Of a stretch of DNA of 64,000 nucleotides, positions 30,386 to 64,000 are shown piece by piece. The position numbers and the translations under genes are program-made. Every line of letters starts with the position of its first letter. The stretch's first letter is position 1. The DNA comes from Whitmania pigra (lineage: Eukaryota; Annelida; Clitellata; Hirudinida; Haemopidae): NCBI GenBank assembly GCA_021613335.1, contig JAJTWR010000088.1:1-64000 (forward strand). The letters run 5' to 3'. The notes under the pieces were generated by a model. That model was not told the origin of the DNA, did not search any database, and worked only from the letters and a program-made list of their open reading frames with translations.

Positions 30386-31690
30386 TCATTTAACAAATAC
30401 ACATAGAATTTCTTTTAAAGTATAGAGTGGTTTATTTTGACTAGTTTGTACGTTTGTATAAAGTAAATTAAAGTACATTTAATGTGGAATTCTCAATACA
30501 ATGACATCATATTTTATAATAAGGTCAAATCTCGGGCAAGAGTTACAGAAGTCCTGTAGCAGTAAAAAAAATTGTTCACATCAATTGATGTCTAATATCG
30601 CATGAGTCAAACAAACGCCCCTTAAATGCAGGATGTAAGTATTGTTAAAGCTGCCCTTTCAACAGGATGCTGTTACAACTGTTAGCGCGTATCATCTTAG
30701 CAGCAATGGTTCAACATAATTTTACAAAGTTAATTTCTTGCTTGTAGTTCTTGTTTGGAACGATATCGTTCGACATTTGCTTGTTTATTTTAATAAATGA
30801 ATTCAAGGTGATTTTTATCTGCAAGTTGTCAGTGATGAGTGGTCTCTGAGAGGTTTACATTTTAAGGAAAACAACTTTATAGATATGAATCCATTGTAAA
30901 TACAATTTAAGAATAGAATTCTGACACTTCCAGAACATGAGCCTAATGACCACAAAAAAAAATAATTGAAAGAACCAAATGAGACATTTAAATGAGACTC
31001 GTAAAGCCGAGTGACAAGAGTGCAATATGCACCATGATTTAGAAATATAGCTGAATTACAACGCTATTACGTAAAAAATTGGTTGTGAATATTGCATAAA
31101 CATGGTATTGACAAGTATTACTACCATCTTCAAGGCTGAATAGTTCCTGAATAAATCAATAATCAAACATGCCGGTTTATTGAATAAATAAATGAGTTTA
31201 ATTGTGTTATATAATTTCTGAATTAATTATTTTGACTAAAATAATGACTAAATGACTAAAATTAGCTTAAGTATATCATCATTGACTGAAAAAAATAATG
31301 TTTCATTTACTAAAGAGATAATATTCATTTCGTAATTTACTGATTGCATTTAATAATTTTTTTAAAAATGACGAGCAATTATTTTCTCTACTAATTTAAT
31401 CTTTAGAGTCTAATTTAGAATTTATGAAATCATGAAAAAATCATGGTGTCAAGGATTAATAACAATGTTAACAACTTAAAAACCATTGTCAGCAGGAGTT
31501 TGGTACTTTTTGTCTTAAATTTTCAGTCATTTTTGGTCAGTTTATTTTGTCTTCTTAGTTAATTTCAGTGACACGAATTTTTGTACTTTATAGTTCTAAT
31601 TTGCTGGAAAATTATTAAATATTACATTATTATATATTATTATTTATAAATATTCATCATTAAATTATTTAACCATTTTAATCACACGTT
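30386..31690. other. Intergenic DNA between EGF genes A and B
   Basis: AT-rich sequence holding the 3' end of gene A and the upstream region of gene B. No coding exon or RNA gene was recognised. The conserved promoter-proximal block of gene B begins near 31690-31760. Confidence 0.5.
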
Positions 31691-31939
31691 ATAAGCATCA
31701 GGTGTCGAATTCGGGATCACTAAACCGCTCTTTGCAAAGGAATAATTGCTGTCAGTCAACATTATTGTAATTCGTTCTGCAACCAACAAGGATGTTGAGC
31801 AATCACAAAAGTGATTTCGTCGTAAAAATAATAAGCACCGCATGACGCGGTAGTCACAGAAGATTGCTTCATAACCTTGGATCGTCTGAGGAATATCCGT
31901 TAAATAATAATATCCCTTGATACCAGAGAGTTGACTGTG

Positions 31940-31947
31940 TATATATT
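31940..31947 (+). promoter_or_regulatory. TATA box of EGF gene B
   Basis: TATATATT, 70 bp upstream of the gene B start codon, in the same context and at nearly the same distance as in gene A (69 bp). Confidence 0.55.
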
Positions 31948-32009
31948 TGTGGATAATCTCTTGCTTTCGCAGTTCAAAGTTTGGTCATATTGCAAGATCC
32001 TAAAAAATT

Positions 32010-35000
32010 ATGAGATATAATTTATTTTGCAATATGATCACCCTCTTTGTATTTGCCGCGACATCTGTTTTATCCTTGGCAAGTAGGTCGATCTAACTTT
32101 ACCGTTATTTATAAGTTTTTCAATTTGCTTTTATAAATTTGAATTTTTAAATTTTTCAGATTCACTAATTCACTTTGAAACCAAATCATGTGTACTACAA
32201 AGTCTTAGCTTTTTTTAAATTTATGTCGCTCGAAACTTCACTTCTATCGTACTAATTACTGACATAATTAAATATAACTTTAACATTATTTTAAATGTTG
32301 CTAAATCTATGTGTTTATATTATTAGGGATTTAAAAATTAACGAATAATAACAAATACCTTATATAATTACTTGGAATTGTGGAAAAAAATCATCAGCAA
32401 TTTTTAACAAATAATCTTAGTCATGGCTTTTTTTAAATTTCATTTCAAGCTGTATTTTCAGTTATTGACGTTTGATGTTGAACCAAAAATCAATATACAA
32501 CGGATATTGTTCCATTATCTTGAGACATCAATTTCGTGAAATAAAATATTTTTACATTTAATTCAAGATCGCAATTCCAATAATATGATCTTTTAGGTAT
32601 CTTAATGTGTTTTGAAAGCGTTTTTTAACCACACTCTCTGCCGATACACCACGCAACTTCATCTGTCATTAATGAAGCATGTCTCAAATTAAACCAGTTA
32701 AACACTGTTTTTTTTTTAATTATAAACGTATTAATAAAGTCACCGCCATTAGCATTATTGATTTATTTTGTGCGTAATAATTGCGTAAAATATCCGGAAA
32801 TCTAACTCAAAATCATCGCAATGAAACAAGATTGTAACGACTCATTGAGATCATCATTTTAGGAGAAAGTCAATTATTGAAGACGTAAAAATCCCAACTG
32901 AAATCAATGACAAAATAATATTTTTAATGAATTTTCATCCTCTATGTCAATGATTTCACAGTCCAATTTAACATTTTATGTAGCTTGAGTTTAAGATTTG
33001 GCTTAATTGGAGATTTTATTCTGTTTTTTTTTAATTCAGATATTACAAATTTAACACCCGCTTTGTATAAATTAGTAATATTTAAATTACAATGAATAAT
33101 AGCATTTACTAATAATTAATTATGAAGATTTAAAATATATCGTTTCAAGGTGGTAGAGATTTAAAAATTCAAACAGCCTATTTTGAAGTGAATTTTTGAA
33201 ACTTTTAAACAGTTGTAATTTAAATTTTTAATTAATCACTGAAAACAAAATATTTAAAATTGATGTCAAGAAAATGTTTATATTTGTTTTAACGAATTTC
33301 TGATGTTTATCAGTAAATAGTCACTTTTCAAAATAAATTTAAAAATGTCTTCATTGCTATGAGCCACTCAATTCTTACGTAGTTCCATTTTGTACGCAAT
33401 TTACAGACATCATTGTATATTTGCAGACAATTTTACAACCGATTATCCGTGCTTAAACTGCAGCAGCACCGAAAATAGCAGTGACGTTCCTTGTATATTC
33501 TGTACGACATCTTTCATTCACCAAACAGATGCCTCTGATGTGCCTTGCAACAAGGAATGCCACAATGGGGGAACGTGTTTTAATGATGAAGATGGGGATT
33601 CCCACTGCAAGTTGGAGGATTCTCTTCTAAGAGATATTATAGATATAAGCAATTAATTCTAATAATTTTTCCAGCTTTTTAAGCATTTCGCTACTGTATT
33701 TAATGATTGTATATTTCATTTTACGATATAGAATTATAATCTTTCTAATGATAGTGACGCTTGAGACATTGGTATCAGCAAGTTTTGCTAGTAAAATGTT
33801 ATTAAATCGCAGGTGTTCGCCTGGTTATGAAGATGATGACTGTAGGGAACACACAGGAGAGTCAATCAACAGTGAGTAATTAATTATTAATTATTATTTA
33901 ACACAGTTACTGCTACAGCACCGTTTAGTCTGACATATGTAATATATTTAAATAATATATAATAATAATAATAAATGATTTATTTTGCAGCCAAACAGAC
34001 ATTTGTCCTCGTGGCTTCTCTGTTTGGAATGATCGGCATATTCCTGATTCTGGTGGCATTATTGTTGCTTCTGCACCACTTTTCGAGGTGAAATTTGATT
34101 TTACAATTTCAAAAATTTATTTTGATATAGACTTCAAATGAATGGATGTCTTTTGGTGTGGCTATCATGGATTGTTATTGACAGGAAGAAAAGAAGAGAG
34201 CAAAAAGAAATTAATCTATGATGATGCTTGCATGGTTGTAATTGGTGTTTAAGCGGGTGCTAAACTTTCACTCCAGAATGGTTATGTGTTATTTATGTTA
34301 TTTAATGTGCGATCATTATTGTAGTATAAAAATATGTTTTTGTAATATGAAAATATATTATTGTATTATGAAAATATATTAGCGGTTGCTCAATTTTCAC
34401 TCTGGTATGATTAAGTGTTATTTATGTTATTTAATTAATTAATTAACAAATATTTAATCCGGTGACGAAGAATAAATTTTTTCGGAATAAAACTTCTCGG
34501 TTTTCAGCAAGTGCGTTTTCAGAAATAAACCCTAAATCAAAATCAGAAATCAAATCAAAGAAAATGCTTTGTAAAACCACACAAAATTATAGCCATGAAT
34601 GTAGATTCAATTTATTTTATCAGGATTTCCTACCTAGAAAATCTTAGACATTTAGAATGTTGAAGTGTTCTTCTGTAACATAAACTGTAACATTTTACGG
34701 TTTTTGAATTTTAACCGATCAATCACGTGCCAGCATGGGCATTTAAATTTATCAACATTTTTAGCATGTTTCTTTTTCAACAATCAGTTTGAGCAAAAGA
34801 GAATGACGTTCCTAGAGCCTAAAGCATAGCTTTCTTCTAAATTTGTGAACAAATTACTTGCGGGACTTATGGACTCAGAGATCACAGTTTCTTAATATTC
34901 CGCCTCGTTGCTCCGTGAAAGATGGAAGGGGAGCGATCCACATGGGATGGTCAGACAGACGTTCTTGTCGGTTTTTATCGTATTTATGTTGAAACCATAC

Positions 35001-37394
35001 CGCGACTATAGGATGACCTAGGATGCACCATTAGTCTTTAACTAAAACTTTATCCGTCCCCACATCAATTTCCCGAGAACCTTTATGATGTCACTGAGGA
35101 ACAAGAAGAACGATTCTACCGGGATATCAAGGACATGGTGAAAAAATATCAGAGATATTGAAATGTCAGGATGATGAAAGGCTATTGCTGGAATCTCAAA
35201 CGAGACAATGTTGCAAGCTTGAAGGGAAAAATATCCAGAAAAAGCGGCTTTTTATCTAAATGATTTTTCCTCAATAATTTGTCAATTTATTCTTTTATAA
35301 CTTTTTTTCTGTGGCACAAGCAATTGCATGGTAGATTGCATATAGATACTTTATAAATAATAAAATTTGCCAAATAATCCTTATGTCTTACATAATGATA
35401 GTTGTTATATTTAGAATTAACATATGGAAATATTATATACTACAAAATCACACACAAAATACAAAATATTGGACAAAAAAAATGCAAATTTATGTACTGT
35501 TATCATATACTGGCTTAAAATGCGATTTTTGTCATAAATTGTTATTTATGAAAAAACTGCACTTACTATACAAAACATATCGTCATTTTCGTATCAGCAT
35601 ACGTGAAACCATAAAGAACAATTACAATTCTTCAAACACCGAACAATGTGCGGCGTAGCGTAGTATAATTATGCTCATCGTGTTTCAACCAAAGTCACTT
35701 GAAACTAATTCTCAGAATTGTGGCATTTTGTCTCGCATCACTAACTTTTTTGAGAAAATAAACCTTAAGCATCCCTTTAGTATTGTCTCGTTCATCCATA
35801 TTTAAGTTTTTGTAACACCGTTTTGACGTCTATTTCCAAATGGTTCCTTGCTGTCCGAAAAGTTCTGTATTTTTATTATGGCCCTTCAATTGAATATATT
35901 TAATGTGAACTAAATGTTTTTTTTTAACATTTTCGCGGTTATTTGATTATTATTTTAGAATCATATATCATTTGCATTCCAACTTTCAAAATGTTCACAT
36001 TTGTGTGTACTGTTTTTAGGGCTTACGCTAATAATGCCAATGCAAATAAAATCATTTTCTTAACTTCATAATCTAGACTTTTAGACTCTTCTAAAAATCA
36101 TATCGCATAATTGTAGTGAATTATAATCTATGATATTGACGTGAACAAATTATGGCAAACATTAAATTTCGTTGATTAGTTTTAAAATCTAAATTCTAAT
36201 GTTTTCATGTTGTCTATTATACGATCTAAAAATTTACATAAATAAAGTAATAAAATAAATTAAATAATAAAATAAAATAGCCAAAAGTGTAATGATGCTG
36301 CATGAAGAAAATTGTTAATTATTCGTTCAAGACATCAATGATCAGATATTGACCTAAAGGCACCCAAAAACTTTTAATTAGCTACGCACGGTGTCTCATA
36401 CGAAAATGTTAAATGCTAGGATATCAAATTATTAAAGTCAAAACCCACCTAAAACAAAATATTTTAAAATTTTATGTTTTACATTTTTTACTTGGATTTC
36501 TAGTCTCAAGAATTCATAAGCTCATCTATGAACAGATTACAACAAAATTCAACCGCCTAAAAGTTGCTTTAAAAACACTTGAAAATGTTTATTTAAAATA
36601 AAAACGAATATTTTATTAGTTTGAATGCATTCCGTGGTTATTTTCACATCACAAACCACTAATTTCCAATACAACCTCAAAATGTTGTACAGTTAAGTTC
36701 TCTTATTTTCTATTCTGTTCAAATGAATTTATGAATGTCCAGCAAATGTTAACATTCCCAAGTTCATTGAAATATTGTTGTGATAAAATAAGTAAATGAG
36801 GTGAAATAGAAAAATACTATTTTTAATAGGCTTAACAACTTTTTACATAAATAATTTATTTCGTATCAAAAAATTTAATTTTAAGAAAATCGAAAGAAAG
36901 ACAAGCAAAAATGGAATCAATCAGTAAAAGTTTGAACGACGATTTTACGAGCGTCAACAAGAAACTGGAAGAACTGTCAATGGATGGACAAATGGTGATT
37001 TTTAAACTTAATTTCTCCTTTGAACGGCACTTCATGGTTTTATCAGATATAGATTTATATATATAGATAGATGTATATTACATTAAATAAATAAATAAAT
37101 GTAATGTCATTTTACTTTGTCAATTAACAGCAAGTTTTGACTCGTCTGTCGAAACTGATCGATGCCACAGCAAGGGCAGCTCTGATGACTTACCCGAACG
37201 TAGCATCGGGAGATGGAAAGAGTGGATCAAAGGATGCGGAAGAAGGAAGGAAAAGTAGGATCTCCAGCAGGATTTCTCTTTCTTCGTTCAGACGATTTTC
37301 TGCGCCTCACCTTTTGGACCCAGTATCTGAAGAAGAGGAAAGATCTTTCCCACCCATGTCTCCAAGGGAAAGCATGAGATTCACATCCATTTAA
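32010..37394 (+). CDS. Single-EGF, single-pass membrane protein B (long isoform)
   Basis: Tandem paralogue of EGF gene A, also 261 residues. Exons: 32010-32082 (signal peptide), 33427-33610, 33813-33871, 33991-34087, 36886-36994 and 37131-37394, with matching phases. Exon 2 and the two cytoplasmic-tail exons are almost identical to gene A. Exon 3 has diverged: the second half of the EGF domain reads CSPGYEDDDC instead of CAHGYEGSEC, with an acidic loop. The transmembrane exon differs by a few conservative changes. Introns are mostly unalignable except around the near-identical exons. The gene ends about 440 bp from the convergent 3' end of the large protease. The alternative short tail exon is also present. 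Function unknown; a difference in EGF-domain partner specificity between A and B is a reasonable guess from exon 3. Confidence 0.8.
34185..34221 (+). CDS. Alternative last coding exon, EGF gene B (short isoform)
   Basis: Reads R-KKRREQKEINL-stop after the transmembrane exon, in the same phase and with the same length as the gene A counterpart. The upstream intron segment 'ttttggtgtggctatcat' is also shared. AATAAA at 34486-34491 could end the short transcript. The predicted short isoform is 149 residues, as for gene A. Confidence 0.65.
34915..35263 (+). pseudogene. Decayed mobile-element-type ORF fragment
   Basis: From about 35060 the plus strand reads an EEQEERFYRDIKDM-like segment, then a stop at the position expected for Trp, then MMKGYCWNLKRDN and a stop at 35261. 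This resembles the 'FHQDI..ME.RYQGRW...MMADYCW.LKRD' block that I recall from transposon-associated ORFs in many invertebrate genomes. Upstream sequence to about 34915 seems related but is interrupted by stops. It lies in the intron before the long-tail exons of EGF gene B. The family name is not certain; the call of decay is secure because the frame is broken. Confidence 0.5.
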
Positions 37395-37829
37395 TCGCAG
37401 ACATTACACAAAAAGATGCATACTTCTTTTAAAAAGTTTAGAGTAATTTTTGAATACAATATTGTATAACATATTTAAGATGAAGTTTGCAAAATTTGAT
37501 ATTATTAAGGCATGTATCGTGTTTAAGGCTCTTTTTAATTAACACCACAACAGTAATACAAGACGTTTTATTATTTATAAAATGTACAAGAACAAATTTC
37601 ATTTCAAATTTCCTCTAGTAGCCGATGTTTAGGATGTTTTAGAAAGTTCAAGCTAATTTCCCGAACTATGATTACGACGTATCCATACATTCATCCATCT
37701 ATCCATCCGAATGTTCTTTAAATATAAATAATGTATTTCATTTACTGTGTTTATATACAATGACTTTTGTTATTATAAATAAAATATTAACGACATCGTT
37801 TGTCTTTAAAGATGTTTTTTTCATGACTT

Positions 37830-63298
<25,469 letters not shown>

Positions 63299-63691
63299 CT
63301 TCATGATGATGTAATATGATTGATTTTAAATAATAATTTCTTCTCAAATAATTTTCTACGCTTCCTTTGACTGCATTCAATTAGGGCGATTATTATATTT
63401 AAGCTTCACAAGACAAGATTATTACGCAACTATGCCGTCTATAAATTCAGTACAAATTGAACTTATTTTGCAGAAATCTTCTGAAGTATTATATATATAT
63501 ATAAATATAATTAATACGGTTGTATAAGCGTTAATAGTGGTAATACTGTACAGCTTTATTATGCACACAATTCTTTACAAGTTGCCAAAACGAATTGATT
63601 TCATGAAAAATATTCCTAAGTGCTTCTCAGGCAAGTATCACACTGATTAAAACGACCTCTGAATATCTGCCGGTTCTCAGTGAAACTCCCT

Positions 63692-63699
63692 CTTTTATA
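63692..63699 (-). promoter_or_regulatory. TATA box of the large protease gene
   Basis: TATAAAAG on the minus strand, about 395 bp upstream of the signal-peptide ATG at 63298. It is the best core-promoter candidate in the 700 bp upstream; no gene is visible between 63299 and 64000. A (TA)n run at 63492-63504 is a less likely candidate. Confidence 0.4.
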
Positions 63700-64000
63700 C
63701 TTCTCGCCTACTCGCTTCATGCTCGATCCTTTCTCTTATTTTTTTTTTATTTTTTTTTGATTTGTAGCGGTTTTTATTCTTAATTTCTCAATTTATAAAT
63801 TTTTTATTGTGATTTTCCAAGGAATATATATCTTAAACTGTTGAGTTTGATTTTAAAAAGTCACCAGCATCATTTCTCGTTTTTTCATCCAATCGAAGTG
63901 CGCTCTCATAAACATTCATACTACTTCTCCATTAAACCATTCGTCAAAAGTTTAAATAATTAATCACTTAAGTAATAATTACAGCGCATATATTAAATAT

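Noticed and set aside
36413..36601. 62-residue plus-strand ORF (MLGYQIIKV...)
   Set aside because: AT-rich chance ORF inside an intron of EGF gene B; no conservation in gene A and no domain.

Overview
The window is nuclear DNA from an AT-rich invertebrate animal. Genes are split into short exons with GT..AG introns, there are long AAT, ATC and GATGAC microsatellites, and the gene families are animal ones (ADAM/ADAMTS-type M12B proteases, EGF membrane proteins, SRSF3/7-type RRMs). I cannot place it in a phylum. Exon models below were built by hand, checking splice dinucleotides and reading phase at every junction. None is supported by transcripts.

Region 1 (89-18,624, minus strand): two paralogous genes in tandem, each encoding SEVEN SRSF3/7-like RRM domains followed by a charged tail. 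Every RRM is built from the same two-exon cassette. The RRMs of the two genes match one to one by position, so the seven-RRM array existed before the gene duplicated. Inside an intron of the downstream copy, on the opposite strand, sit an intronless AT-hook/zinc-ribbon-like gene (6,448-7,446) and a decayed relative of it (5,285-5,900).

Region 2 (19,206-25,145, minus): a small M12B metalloprotease with an intact zinc motif, no recognisable prodomain, a short cysteine-rich remnant and a probable C-terminal membrane anchor. One exon contains a reading-frame problem.

Region 3 (26,370-37,394, plus): two tandem genes for single-EGF, single-pass membrane proteins. Both can be spliced to either a short basic tail or a long serine-rich cytoplasmic tail. 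Some exons are nearly identical between the copies and others are diverged, which suggests patchy gene conversion.

Region 4 (37,830-63,298, minus): one large gene of about 27 exons encoding a secreted ADAMTS-like protease. It has a signal peptide, prodomain, M12B catalytic domain, ADAMTS-type cysteine-rich module and then about 18 ShKT/PLAC-like six-cysteine modules with Thr-rich linkers. An 8-kb intron just before the catalytic exons holds a 2.3-kb tandem duplication loaded with (ATT)n, (GAT)n and (GATGAC)n arrays.

The rest is AT-rich intron and intergenic DNA with tRNA-derived SINE-like pieces, a decayed transposon-type ORF and a GC-rich interspersed-repeat-like block. I see no rRNA genes, functional tRNA genes or CRISPR arrays.
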